This document shows positions 21,431 to 31,960 of a DNA stretch of 64,000 nt, piece by piece (within the stretch, counting starts at the first letter, position 1; each line of letters opens with the position of its first letter). This DNA is from Aphelocoma coerulescens (Eukaryota > Chordata > Aves > Passeriformes > Corvidae), in NCBI RefSeq assembly GCF_041296385.1, contig NW_027183804.1:2170001-2234000 (forward strand). Reading direction: 5' to 3'. The notes under the pieces were generated by a model. It worked only from the letters and a program-made list of their open reading frames with translations. It did not search any database and was not told the DNA's origin. The position numbers and the translations under genes are program-made.

Positions 21431-21923
21431 CGTCCTCCGTCCAGCAGCTCCGCTGCCGCCCCCAAACCTCGGGCTGGAGCGGGGGGTCTGGGACACAGCC
21501 CCGTGCTGGGGGGCAGAGCCGCTGCTGGGGCCATCGCTGTGTCCAGGGCATCCTTTGTGGCCCTCGGGCAGCTCCAGGCTCCCGAGGGCTCCCCGAGGCT
21601 TTCTGTGGCTGTCCCTGCTCCCCAAATCTGTCGCGTTTAATGCCCGAGCGCGGCAGCCCCGTGCCCTGTGGCAGCAGCCGGTGCCGGGACACAGCCCCGG
21701 GAGCTGCGCTAATGCCCGGCCGTGCCAGGAGGGACTGAAGGGAGGGGGCTTCATAAGGATCCCCCCTCTGCGCCCCTGGCTGCGCACGGAAAGGTTCCTT
21801 AGTGCATGGGAGCGATTTTCCGGGGTTTCTGGGCTCGGCGGGGCCGAGGCGGCGGCAGCGGGAGCCGCGGGGCCCGGCCCGTGGGGGCGGCCGGGCTGGA
21901 AAAGTGCGCGGGGCCCCAGCGCG

Positions 21924-22105
21924 GTGCCCGAGGGCTGAGCGGAGCTGACGGGAACAAGCCCCGGAACCCCCCGGTGCCCGAGGGCTGAGCGGAGCTGACG
22001 GGAACAAGCCCCGGAACCCCCCGGTGCCCGAGGGCTGAGCGGAGCTGACGGGAACAAGCCCCGGAACCCCCCGGTGCCCGAGGGCTGAGCGGAGCTGACG
22101 GGAAC
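21924..22105 (+). repeat. 49-50-bp CpG-rich tandem repeat, four units
   Basis: Units begin at 21924, 21974, 22023 and 22073 and read GGTGCCCGAGGGCTGAGCGG and onward. The units are almost identical, implying recent expansion or conversion. Confidence 0.95.
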
Positions 22106-22705
22106 ACCCCGCTCGTCTCCGCCGCTCCAAGCCGCTTCCCCGGCTCCGGCTGCCGCCGCCGCCCGGCCCCGGCGCGGTCCCGCGGGGTCGCCGCTCTTGG
22201 CGCAGCTGGAGGGCTCGATCCGAGCCGCGCCCCGCCCGTCCCTCGCTGCGGCTCTTTCGGTCACACGGAGCGGCCGAGACCCCGCGCTGCTGCCCCGACG
22301 CTCCCTCGCTGCAGCTCTTTCAGTCGCTGCGCAGCCGCCACTCCCCGTGCACTTCTTCTAGAATTTATTATTCCATTCTCCTTCTTTTATTCCATTCGCA
22401 CCTCCCATCCCCCGCCCTCCGCTGCGGCTCTTTCAGCGCCGGGCTCCTCGCTGGTCTCGCGGTGCAGCTCCTTCGGTGCCACGGGCCGGCGGAGACGCCC
22501 CTCGGTGTGGCTCTTTGATTGGATTTTCTTCTTTCCTCGGCGTTTTCTCTCGTTCCCAGCTCGCCCGTCCCGCCGAGCGGCTCCTTCAGGGGCCCGGGGC
22601 GGCACCGAGCCCTCGGGGCGGCTCCAAAGGGCCCCGCCCGCCGCCGCTGCCCGAGGCCTCCCCGCTGCTGCCGGGGATCGGACACCGCAGGCGGCCCCGG
22701 CCCCT

Positions 22706-22781
22706 TCCTCTTCTTCCTCTTCTTCCACTTCTTCCTCTTCTTCCTCTTCTTCCTCTTCTTCCTCTTCTTCCTCTTCTTCCT
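22706..22781 (+). repeat. (TTCCTC)n pyrimidine microsatellite
   Basis: Runs of CTTCTTCCT hexamers and nonamers within the GC-rich island. Confidence 0.95.
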
Positions 22782-22844
22782 CCTCGCTGCTGCCAGGGTT
22801 CAGCCCCCGCCGCCGCCCGGCTCCTTCTGTCCATGATGACAATG

Positions 22845-22990
22845 CGGATCAAAGGAGACCATGGTGACACTGCGGAACCGCATGGAACCAAGGAGCCATT
22901 GTGACACAGTGGGGCCTCATGGAATCAAGGAGACCATTGTGACCCAGGTGTTGCATGTGAAGGCAAGGAGCCATTGTGCCACTTTGGGCT
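22845..22990 (+). repeat. ACCAAGGAGCCATTGTGACAC minisatellite, array 2
   Basis: About four units near 36 bp with GGCCTCATGGAA and CCATTGTGACAC words; reverse complement of the array at 12000-12385. Confidence 0.85.
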
Positions 22991-23275
22991 TCTTCCCTTG
23001 AGCTCTGCAGCTGGCTGTCCCAGCCCAGCGCACCATGTGCCACCTGCTCTCCTCAGGGCTCTGCCTGCACACAGGCCCAGGAGAAGTTTTCCTGTTTGCA
23101 AGGAAAGAATGGAAAAGCCTGAGCAGGTTTCCTAAACAACAAACCCCGCTCAGGAGCCACATGCTCAGTACAGGCTGCCTGGAATGATGGCCCCTTTCTA
23201 CAAGGGTCAGTGTGAGCAGGAATGATCTCTGGGAGCAGAATTCTCGGAGTCTTTCCACTGAATTCTCTGTGCCTG

Positions 23276-24222
23276 TGTCTTGGGGTGACTTTAGGATGTG
23301 TATCCCCTATGGCTGCTCTATGCCCAGAAGTGAACTTTGTGCATTTCTGTGCCTTTCAACTGAGCCTGAGAGGGGGGAGAGGAAAAAAAAACCGGACAAA
23401 CTTCTCAGAGCGTTTGTTCAAGGACACACATACACACTCCTCTGCATCCTGCTTGCAGCAAGGGTGGAGGAAGCAACCTTCTTGCTTTTGAGCCAGTTTT
23501 CAGCTCCTTTTCTCTGCAGGGAGATGGAGAGTTGAACTTTGTTCTCCTGGGACTTTGGGGTTTTTTTTCCCTTCTTCTCTTCTTGACTGTTTCAACATCA
23601 GACCACACCAGGAGAATTTTCGCCCGAGGTGGGGGCCCTGAATGTGGGCCCATGACCCAGCTCCAAGGAGGAGGAGGGAGACTACACCTCCAGAAGTGTT
23701 GGGGTTCCTCCCCCCTGCCATGAGGTCATGGGAGAGGGGACCCAGGGGTAGAGGCATGGCCTGGGCACGGGGTCTCCCTTCTCCCTGCTCACATGTGCCC
23801 TAATCCTGTTCAGCACTGGTTATTTTGTGTTGCCCTGTGCCAGGAGGGCCCTGCTTGTCCCGGGATTGCTCAGTTCTTTGGCAGTGCCCCGCCCATGTGG
23901 CTGGAGAAGAAAGAGCTCTGAAACTTCTCTCAAGAATCGCTCCCTATTTCTTTCCACGGGCCTCGCTGTCTAGGGATGTTTCAGGAGACCCCACTGAAAC
24001 ACGAAAGTCCTCCCCAGTTATCCCAGGTTTCTCTCCACAGTGAGAGGTTTGAATATTTAGCATTGTTATCCTTTTCCTGTGTGTTTGTAAAATAAACAGT
24101 TTTTATCTCTTTCACTTTCTTCCGAGGAAAATTCTTTTTTCCCGAACCTGGTGGGGGAGGGCTGGGTGTAACCTGCCTTCTACCAGAGGATATTTTCCTC
24201 CAGATTTGTCCAGACCGGCACA
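23276..24222 (+). mobile_element. Solo LTR (TGTCTTGGGG family, long form) with 5-bp target duplication
   Basis: Starts TGTCTTGGGGTGACTT and ends CCGGCACA. GCCTG flanks it on both sides (23271-23275 and 24223-24227). At 947 bp it is about 300 bp longer than its relatives because of an inserted middle part (about 23610-23980). AATAAA is present near 24093. Confidence 0.92.
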
Positions 24223-24359
24223 GCCTGTCCTTTCCCTGGGTGTCTGTTGCAGATGGAAGCTGCTGGTGCCATTCTCAGCATGAAGTCCTCTTTTGATGCA
24301 AGCAGATGTTGCCAGCTGTGTTCAGCAGCTGTTGCTCAATGTTTCTGCAAAGCTTTTGT

Positions 24360-24935
24360 GTTCCTCATGGAACCAAGGAGCCTTTGTGACACTGCAGGGG
24401 CTGATGGCATCAAGGAGACAATTGTGACAGTACAGAACCTCCTAGAAACAAGGCTCCATTGTGACACCGTGGGGAATCATGGAATCAAGGAGCCCATTGT
24501 GACACGGCCAGGCCACATGGAACCAATGGTCCATTGTTACACTGCAGATTCAAGAAGACCATGGTGACACCACGGAGCATCACGGAACCATAGTCCATTG
24601 TGACACAGCGGGGCCTCATGGAAACAAGGGCACCATTGTGGCAAAGCAGGGCCTAATGGAAGCATGGAGAGCATTGGGACATTGTGGGGAATCATGGAAG
24701 CATGGAGAGCATTGTGACACTAAGGAAACTCCTGGAACCAAGATGACCACTGGTACATCATGGAACCTCATGGAAGCAAGCCTCCAGGATGACTTTGGAG
24801 GGCCTCATGGAGCACAGGATCCATTGTGACACAGCAGGACGTGGTGGAACCAAGGAGCCTTTGTGATACTCCAGATCCGCATGGAAGCCAGGGTGCACTG
24901 AGACACAGCGGGGCCTTGTTGGAACCAAAGACACC
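24360..24935 (+). repeat. ACCAAGGAGCCATTGTGACAC minisatellite, array 3
   Basis: More than a dozen degenerate units near 36 bp, for example CATGGAACCAAGGAGCC and TTGTGACACTGC. Same family as 22845-22990 and the inverted 12000-12385 array. Confidence 0.88.
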
Positions 24936-24959
24936 TCTGCAAAAAGCAGGCTAGCTCAT

Positions 24960-25701
24960 TGTCTTGGTTTTAAAAGACAGGTGTCTGCTAAGGAAGGCAG
25001 AAGCCTCCCTTGAATTGGCAGATATAACCCCTTCCCCTCTGAGTTATTATAATTTTGAAATCAAGGGCCTTTAGGCAATGATGTGGGAAATAGGAATAAC
25101 AGCTCTTTACTATTATATATATAACCAATCAAACAAACAACAACAACTCTGGCAGTAACAGCAAACACAAACCCAGTCCCAGCCGTCTCGGCTGTCAGGC
25201 CCTTTCCCCTCGGGTGCAGTTCCGCTCGCAGCCGGCAGGGGCGCTGGCGGCTCCCGGTGAGCAGGGCAGGTGCGATGGTTCCCCCGCGGCTGCAGGGGGC
25301 GCTCCGGAGCGAGCTCGGGGAACACGCGGCACCGGTGCCCTGGGATCCCGGGAAGGGATGGAACAAAGGCTTCACAAACCCCTGGGCAGCCGATCCCGGT
25401 GTCCGGCCGGACCCTCGGGAACAGCAGGCTGGAACGGCAGGGATGAGCACAAATCCTGGGTGGCAGACGCGATGTATCCAAGCGGGGAACCCCCCCGGAG
25501 GCCCAGGCAGGCAGGGCGGGCACGGCTACAACGAAGCGAAGGCTCGAAGCAGCAGCGGGGCAGGGCAGCCACAGCCTGGCCTCCAGTGGGATAGGGAAGG
25601 TGGGCCGGGGGTCCTGGGATCTTTGTCCGCGGAAAGAAAAAACGGCCGAAAAGAACCAGCAGCTTCTCCCTCCGAGAACGCCGAGAGCAACTGACCCCAC
25701 A
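24960..25701 (+). mobile_element. LTR (TGTCTTGGTTTTAAAAGACAG family)
   Basis: The start TGTCTTGGTTTTAAAAGACA, followed by GGTGTCTGCTAAGGAAGGC and an AT-rich stretch with AATAACAGCTCTTTACTA, matches an LTR type common in passerine genomes as I know it. The right end is taken at CTGACCCCACA by TG/CA logic. No matching target duplication is seen (GCTCAT versus GCCACG), so one or both ends may be recombinant. The right end coincides with the left edge of duplication block B. Confidence 0.65.
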
Positions 25702-26101
25702 GCCACGTCCATGTCCGTGCTCCCAGCGCTGCTGCCAGCCCTGATCCGTGGGGATGGGAATGTCCCGCTCCCTTCCCGGGGCAGGCTCACACCTGAGCCA
25801 GGTGTGCAGGGCAGGACCTTGCCCTGAGCCCAAGCCCTGTCCCCCCTGCAGGATCTGCTTCCCATCGGCCTCTTCCTCCTGCGGCCCCAAGCCCAGCTCG
25901 GTGCTGAACGAAGGGCGCTGGGCCGGGGTCATCCCCCGGCGGGGGCTGCGCACCCCCCTCTGCCCCCTCCCCAAATTCCCTCCCGGGGCAGCAGGGGCTG
26001 GCTCAGGAGCCCTGTGGGCAGGGAAAAGGGGGTGACACTGGGATGGGGGGGGTCACACACGCTCTGGGGGGACACACACGGCCCCTCGGGACCCCCCTCA
26101 C

Positions 26102-26196
26102 CTTCTCCCACAGTGCCAGGAGGATGAACCCCAACATGGAGCCCCTGACCCCCGGCAGCATCTTGGGGGATGGGGTCTGGTGGCAGCTTTGGGGGT
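26102..26196 (-). pseudogene. MHC class II beta transmembrane exon remnant (B)
   Basis: The minus strand reads KMLPGVRGSMLGFILLALWE before a GTGAGG donor; the acceptor reads CCCAAG. It is nearer to the class II consensus (GV-G--LGFI-LALG) than copy A. No adjoining beta-1 or Ig exon was found. Confidence 0.6.
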
Positions 26197-26837
26197 CTTG
26201 GGGGAGGCCACACCTGCCCTAAAACCCCCACCCAGCCCCAGAGCCAATCTTGGACCTCTCAAAGCCCCCCAAATCTCCTTGCCAGGACTCCCCCAACCAC
26301 ACCCTGCATCATAAATGATCCCAAAAACCACCAAAACCCCTTCCCATCTCCCCCAACACCCTCTCAAATTCTCTCCAAGACACACAGCCCTGCCAGCACC
26401 CCAAAACTCCCTTGAAGACTGCACAAAAAGCCCCCCAAACCCCCTCCCAGCACCTCAAATGGCCCCAAGAGGCTCAAAAGCCCAGCCCAGTCCCCTCAGA
26501 CCCCCTCCCAGCCCCCATGGCACTGACCAGGACAGGTTGGTGGACAGGAACATCCACAACGCAGAGCAGCTCAGGCACTTCAGCAGCGATTTGGGCACTT
26601 TGGGGGGGACACCCTGGATGGGCAGACCCAGGGAAGGGACTGGGACACACAACTGGAATTCCTGGAGAACAGACGGGCTCAGGTGCACACGTTCTGCCCC
26701 CACAACTGTGAGATTGTGGCCCCAATCTGCCTGGCTTCACAGCCCCACAACACTCAGATCCTCCCAAATATTCCCCTGAACCCCAAATTCACCCCCAAAT
26801 TGCGGGAAAATGGTGCAGCTTTAGATGTCTTTAAATT

Positions 26838-26843
26838 TTTATT
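26838..26843 (-). promoter_or_regulatory. Polyadenylation signal AATAAA for zinc-finger gene B
   Basis: Plus-strand TTTATT, about 400 bp beyond the stop of gene B; same position as in block A. Confidence 0.5.
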
Positions 26844-26879
26844 TTTGCCCCAATTTTTGCTGTTTCAATGGGATTAACA

Positions 26880-26935
26880 TAGAAATTACTTAGGCTGCAA
26901 AAGACCTCCAAGATCATCCAGGGTGGCTTGATACC
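26880..26935 (+). mobile_element. CR1-like scrap (block B copy)
   Basis: Contains CAAAAGACCTCCAAGATCAT, close to the avian CR1 3' motif. Paralogue of 16940-17000. Confidence 0.55.
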
Positions 26936-27239
26936 ACCAGAAGAAACAATTGGACAGAGTAGATGAAAATTTTTAGGGCATAAAGTTAAAAAATCAGCTC
27001 TTCCCAATGAATTTCCAATGTTGATCTGAGTCCTGATGGATGTTCCTGCCCCTGCGTTCACCCAGGTGCCTACGGGGATCCAGGAGAACGTGGAGAGCAC
27101 CAGCCAGGGGTCTTCCCAACCTGGATCACAGGGAATGTGGGCCACCAGGGCTCTGCCAAACGTGGCTCCTCTGATGGGAGATGGATTTGGAGCAGAGGAC
27201 AAAGCTCTTCCCGCAGTCGGGGCACTCGCAGGGCTTCCC

Positions 27240-28147
27240 TTAGTGGTGCCTCCATTGGTGTTGGGTCAAGTGAGAGCTCCTGGAGAAGCTCTTCCCACAC
27301 TGGGGACACTCGTAGGGCCTCTCCCCGGTGTGGATGCGCCGGTGGGTGATGAGGGTGGAGTTTTGCTTGAATCCCTTCCTGCAGTCGGGGCAGCGGAAGG
27401 GCCTCTCATCCGTGTGAATCCGCTCGTGCAGGAGGAGACTGGAGCTGCTCTGAAACCTCTTCCCACACTCAGGACACTCGTAGGGCCTCTCCCCAGTGTG
27501 GATGCGCCGGTGGCGGATCAGGTTGGAGGTCCAGCTGAAGCTCTTCCCACATTCCCCACATTCATAGGGCTTCTCCCCAGTGTGGATCCTCTGGTGGTCG
27601 ATCAGGTAGGAGCTCCACCTGAAGCTCTTCCCACATTCCCCACACATGTGGGGCTTCTCCCCATTGTGAAGCTGCTCATGAACCACCAGCTCTGGCCTCT
27701 GGCTGGATCTCTGGCTGCCTTCCTGGCACAGGGTGGGTCTTTCCTCCTCAGAGCACCCTGGGCTGCGTTTGCAGCCCCTCATCCTAAGGGATCTCCGGGG
27801 CTTTTCCTCCCCGTTGGATTCCTGAGCTGTGGAGCCGGTCAAAACGGCCTCTTCCACCAGGTTCTGCCGCGGGGATTTGTCCTCCCTGGGCTCCGTCCTC
27901 AGCTCCTTGTCTGGGGAGGAAGGACAAGGAGAGGATGGGATTTGCCTCCGTGCCACAGGGAAGGGGAAGGAGATCCCCCCAGTCCGTCCCCGGCAGGACG
28001 GCGTCAGCAGCGGGGTTGTCCTGCAGCCGGGGGCGATGCTGGGCTGGGAGATGGAGCAGGAGAGAGGGGGAAAGGGGCACTGACTTCCTCCTCACCTGCC
28101 TGGGGCTCCCGGGGCATCTTCCTCTTCCTCACAGCCTCCTCCTCCAT
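27240..28147 (-). CDS. C2H2 zinc-finger protein, five fingers (gene B)
   Basis: Paralogue of gene A; presumed nuclear DNA-binding regulator with unknown targets. The model joins 28147-28096 (starting [17 protein letters not shown], donor GTGAGG) to 27910-27240 (acceptor CCCCAG, stop TAA), giving 240 codons plus stop in frame. Met 28147 is preferred because the matching codon in gene A is Val, so gene A must start later or upstream. The last exon opens [18 protein letters not shown], then a degenerate finger ([11 protein letters not shown]) and five C2H2 fingers; the last ends QWRHH. Compared with gene A one finger has been lost. Finger residues differ at DNA-contact positions (for example [24 protein letters not shown]), so target preference has probably diverged. 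Confidence 0.85.
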
Positions 28148-28889
28148 CTGGCCAAGGGTTGGGAATGGGAAATCCTGATTTGGGGTGAAACAAGGGTGTT
28201 GAGTGTAAGATCCCTCTGCCCAAGTCCATCTCTAGAAGTCACTGGGCACTGTGTGTCCATAAAAATCTGCTCTGAAAAAGCCTCTCAGGAGTTCCCTGTC
28301 TCTGGTCTCTCCCCTTTGGTGTTTGGGGGTTCCCCCCTGTCCCAGCTGCTGGGGGTCCCTCTTTTATTGGGGTCCCCCTCTCTACTTGGTCTCCACCCTC
28401 CCCAGGCTGCTGAGAGTCCAGGAATCCAAAAGCTCCCTGCTTTGGTCTCCCCACTTAGGGATGCTGGGGGTTATGGGGTCCCCAGGTCCCTTCCCCCCTT
28501 ATTCTCTGCTTCGGGGTGCAGGGGGTCCAAGGAGTCCCCCCTCCCCTTCTCCCGGCTGTTGAGGGTCCCGCAAATAGTGGTGCTCCCCCCTTTTGGGGCT
28601 CCCCACTTTGGGGCCCTGGGGCTCACAGGGGGTCGCTCCTCCAGACTGCTGGGGCTCCCCTGGTCCCGGTACTGCCCCTCTCTGCTCGTCCCACTCTGGG
28701 GGTCCCGAGGTTCCCCCTCCGGCTCTCCCAAGGGGTCCCGCAGCCCCCTGGCTCCGGGCTGGAGGTGGCCGTGACTGACTCGGGCAGACCCAACCCCCAC
28801 CACGGGCCGTACCCCACATCCCCCTGCCCGCAGCCAGGGCTCTGCTGGCACCGCCACCGGGACCCCCAGAAACACCTCCTGGGGACCCC

Positions 28890-29080
28890 CAATGTCCTCA
28901 CAAGGGGCATTTTCTGCTCAGCTTTGGAGTTCTTCATTCTCCAAACATCCCCCCCAAAAAAACACAACCCAGGGAACCCCCCCGGGATATCTGGGCTGAG
29001 CTCCCCCTCCCCGGGCACCTGTGGGATGGGGGGCGATGATCCCACGGGTGGGGGGAGGGAGCGCTCAACCTCATGTGGGG
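28890..29080 (-). promoter_or_regulatory. Zinc-finger 5' block, copy 3 (gene B)
   Basis: Carries CACAAGGGGCATTTTCTGCTC, CCGGGATATCTGGGCTGAGC and GGGCACCTGTGGGATGGGG, parallel to the block upstream of gene A. The 2-kb ACTGGGA array begins right at its outer edge. Confidence 0.5.
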
Positions 29081-31095
29081 AGTGACTGGGTCTGAACTGG
29101 GGGCAACTGGGTTCAACTGGAACCACACTGGGAGATAATGGGAGCAGCTGTGCCCATGCTGGGGTCATACTGGGATCCTAATGGAACTGACTGGGATGAT
29201 ACTGGGAGTGTCTGAGGATGACTGCGACCATACTGGAATCAGACTGGGAGGGACTGGAAAGGTTCTGGACATGACTGGAACCATACTGGAGGTGACTGGG
29301 AGCAACAGAGACCGTGCTGAGAGCAAATGGGTTTGTATTTGGAGTAACTGGGAGTGACTGGATTCATACTGGGAGCAACTGGGCCCACACTGGGAGTGAC
29401 AGGGAGTCACTCTGGGCATGACTGGAATAATACTGGGAGTACCTGGGAGTGACTGGGGTCATACTGGGAGTGACTGTAACCATGCTGGGGGTGACTGGGA
29501 TCATACTGGCATTGAGAGGGAGCAGTTGGGATCACATTTGGGGACACTGGGACCATACTGGAAGTGACTGGACCATACTGGAAGTAACTACGGGTCCTAC
29601 TGGGGCCATACTGGGAGGCACTGGAATTACAGCAGGTGTGAATGGAACCATGCTGGGGGTTGCTGGGAGCTGCTGGGCCCATGTTGGGAGGAAAATGTGG
29701 ACACATTGGGAGCAACTGGGATCAACTGGAAGGTACTGGAACCATGCTGAGGGCACTGAGACCACAACTGAGGCCACAACTGGGGCCACAGCTGGGATCA
29801 TACTGGGAGCAACTGGGACCATACTTTGGGAAACTGACAGAAACTGGGATCATGCTAGAGGACCCTGGAAGTAACTGGGAAAGACTGGGATCATTCTGCG
29901 GTAACTGGAACCTTACTGGGGCAACTGGGAGTGCCTGGCAATGACTACAAACATGCTGAGGGCAACTGGGATATACTGGGAGTGTCTGTAACCATACTGG
30001 GGGTGACTGGAATCACACTGGGAACAGCTGGGATCATGCTGGGGGGAAATGAGACCATGCTGGGGGCACCTGGGAGCAACTGGATCTATGCTGGGGGAAA
30101 CTGGGCATGACTGGGACTATTCTAGGGGCAACTGGGATCATACTGGGAGGAACTGGGAACAACTGGAACTATGCTGGGGGCAACTGGGATCATACTGGAA
30201 TCACAGTGGGTCCATGCTGGGGGAGACGGGGATCATACTGAGGGTGACTGGAATCATACTGGGATTGACTGGGAGTGGCTGTGAGCAACTGGATTTGTGC
30301 TGAATGCAGCTGGGAAGAAATGGGAGTGACTGGGAGCATGCTGGGGGTGACTGGGATATACTGGGAGAGACAGGGAGTCACGGGGATCATACTGGAGGCT
30401 ACTGGGCTCATGCTGGCATTGACAGGGAGCAACTGGGAACACCCTGGGGGCCACTGGCATCATACTGGGAGTGACGGGGGCCTTGCTGGGATTATAGCGG
30501 GTGTCAATGGGGGTTACAGGGAGCTACCAGGCCCATGCTGAGAGCCTACTGGGGATGCACTGGGAGGAACTGGGAATGATAGGATGCATGCTGGTGACAA
30601 CTGGGATGTACTGGCAGGGGCTGGGATAAATCTGGGGGCAACTGATCCCTGCTGAGGTAACTGGGAGTGCCTGGGAATGACCACGAGAATGGTCAGGGCA
30701 ACTGGGATATACTGGGAGTGTCTGAGACCATGTGGGTGCTGACTGGGACCACACTGGGTGTGACTGGGAATGTGCTGGGGGCAACTGGGAGCAATTGTGA
30801 GCGACTGGGGCCCTGCTGGGAGAGTCTGGCATCATACTGGGAGTGACTGGGACTATGCTGGGGCAACTGGGAGAACTGGGAACACACTGGACAAAAGTGG
30901 GAGGAACTGGGAGCAACTGAGACTGTGCTGGGGGCAAATTGCATCATAATGGGCGGTGACTGGGAGTGACTGGGTTCATACTGGGAGCAACAGGGAGTGA
31001 GGGGAAGTGACCAGGATCATACTGGGATCATACTGGGCTCATACTGGGACTGATGAGGAAACTGGAACCACTCGGGGAGGGAACTGGGCTCATAC
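29070..31095 (+). repeat. 2-kb minisatellite of ACTGGGA-based units
   Basis: Tandem units of about 11 bp, often in 22-bp or larger higher-order pairs, for example CATACTGGGAGTGACTGGGA and GCAACTGGGATCATACTGGG. Purine-rich on the plus strand. It splits the region between two zinc-finger 5' blocks. Open frames inside are repeat artefacts. Confidence 0.97.
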
Positions 31096-31114
31096 TGGGA
31101 GCAGCCCTTCCCGG

Positions 31115-31256
31115 CCCCGGGACCCCCGAGCCCCTTTCCCAGCCCCGGGACCCCCGAGCCCCTTTCCCAGCCCCGGGACCCCCGAGCCCCTTTCCCGGCC
31201 CCGGGACCCCCGAGCCCCTTTCCCGGCCCCGGGACCCCCGAGCCCACTTCCCGGCC
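31115..31256 (+). repeat. 28-bp tandem repeat, five units
   Basis: CCCCGGGACCCCCGAGCCCC followed by TTTCCCGG, at 28-bp spacing from 31115. Confidence 0.95.
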
Positions 31257-31539
31257 GTGCCGCCCCTGCAGCCCCCAGACCCCCCCGCCGCGGTCCCGCC
31301 AATCCCAGGGGTCCCCCCTCTCGGGGTCCCCGCTTTGGGCTTCTGGGGCTCTCCTCTCTCCGGGGTCCCGCTTAGGGAAGCCGCGGCTCTCCCGGGGGTC
31401 CCCAAAACCGGTGTCCCCCCGGCCCCGCCGGCCCCGCGCCGTCCCCACGGGGCCCCGGCAGAGCTCGGAGGGCCCGGCCCGGGAAGCCCAACCCCCACCG
31501 CGGGGGGACCCGCATCCCCCCGCCCCCGCCGGGGCTCTG

Positions 31540-31960
31540 CCGCCACCGACACCGGGACCCCCAAAAACACCGCCCGGGACCCCCCGATATCCGCCCGAGG
31601 GGCATCTGCGGCTCGCCTTTGGAGTGCCGCAAGCTCCAAACATCGCGCCGCCCGCCCCGACAGAGAGGATGAAACAGCGAGCCCCAAATAGATTTCCTGG
31701 GAGCTCCAAATATCCCTCCCCCCTCCAAAAGCACCGCCCGGGATGTTTGGGCCGAGCTCCCCCTCCCCGGGCACCTGCGGGATGCGGGGCGGGCGATGCT
31801 CCCGGCCCGAGCGGCTGCGGATGCAGAGAGCGCTGCCCGCACGTGGAGCCTCCTCCGCCTGCTCCGCCTCCTCCGCCTGCTCCGCCTCCTCCTTCTTCCC
31901 CCCGGCCCTCCTCTTCCTCCTCCTCTGTCCCGCCTCCTCCTCCTCCTGCCCTTCCTCCGT
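31540..31960 (-). promoter_or_regulatory. Zinc-finger 5' block, copy 4 (no finger gene)
   Basis: Contains CCGAGGGGCATCTGCGGCTC, GCAAGCTCCAAACATC, CGGGATGTTTGGGCCGAGC and GGGCACCTGCGGGATGCGGG, the same words as in the other three blocks but richer in CpG. Beyond it on the minus strand lies GC-rich intron-like sequence and then the ACTGGGA array, so the finger exons are missing. Confidence 0.55.

Larger units (their letters stand above)
20380..22860. other. CpG-rich island region
   Basis: Dense CG dinucleotides and GC-only stretches, including the class II leader exon, a zinc-finger 5' block, a 50-bp tandem repeat and repeated CGCTGCGGCTCTTTC-like words at about 22240-22440. Long open frames on both strands (up to about 600 codons) have low-complexity Pro/Ala/Arg composition and no domain, so I do not call them genes. 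Confidence 0.7.
25710..29060 (-). repeat. Zinc-finger / MHC-II-remnant block, copy B
   Basis: Paralogue of 15817-19165 in the same orientation, containing a five-finger gene, the CR1 scrap, AATAAA and the class II transmembrane pseudo-exon in the same order. Its minus-strand 3' edge abuts an LTR and its 5' edge abuts the 2-kb ACTGGGA array. Confidence 0.85.

Noticed and set aside
20066..22264. Long plus- and minus-strand open frames of 400-620 codons
   Set aside because: They overlap each other in several phases in a CpG-rich island, are Pro/Ala/Arg/Gly rich and contain no domain. Lack of stops follows from base composition.
29100..30950. Open frames of 60-140 codons within the ACTGGGA array
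   Set aside because: Repeat-derived, present on both strands, without start context or domain.
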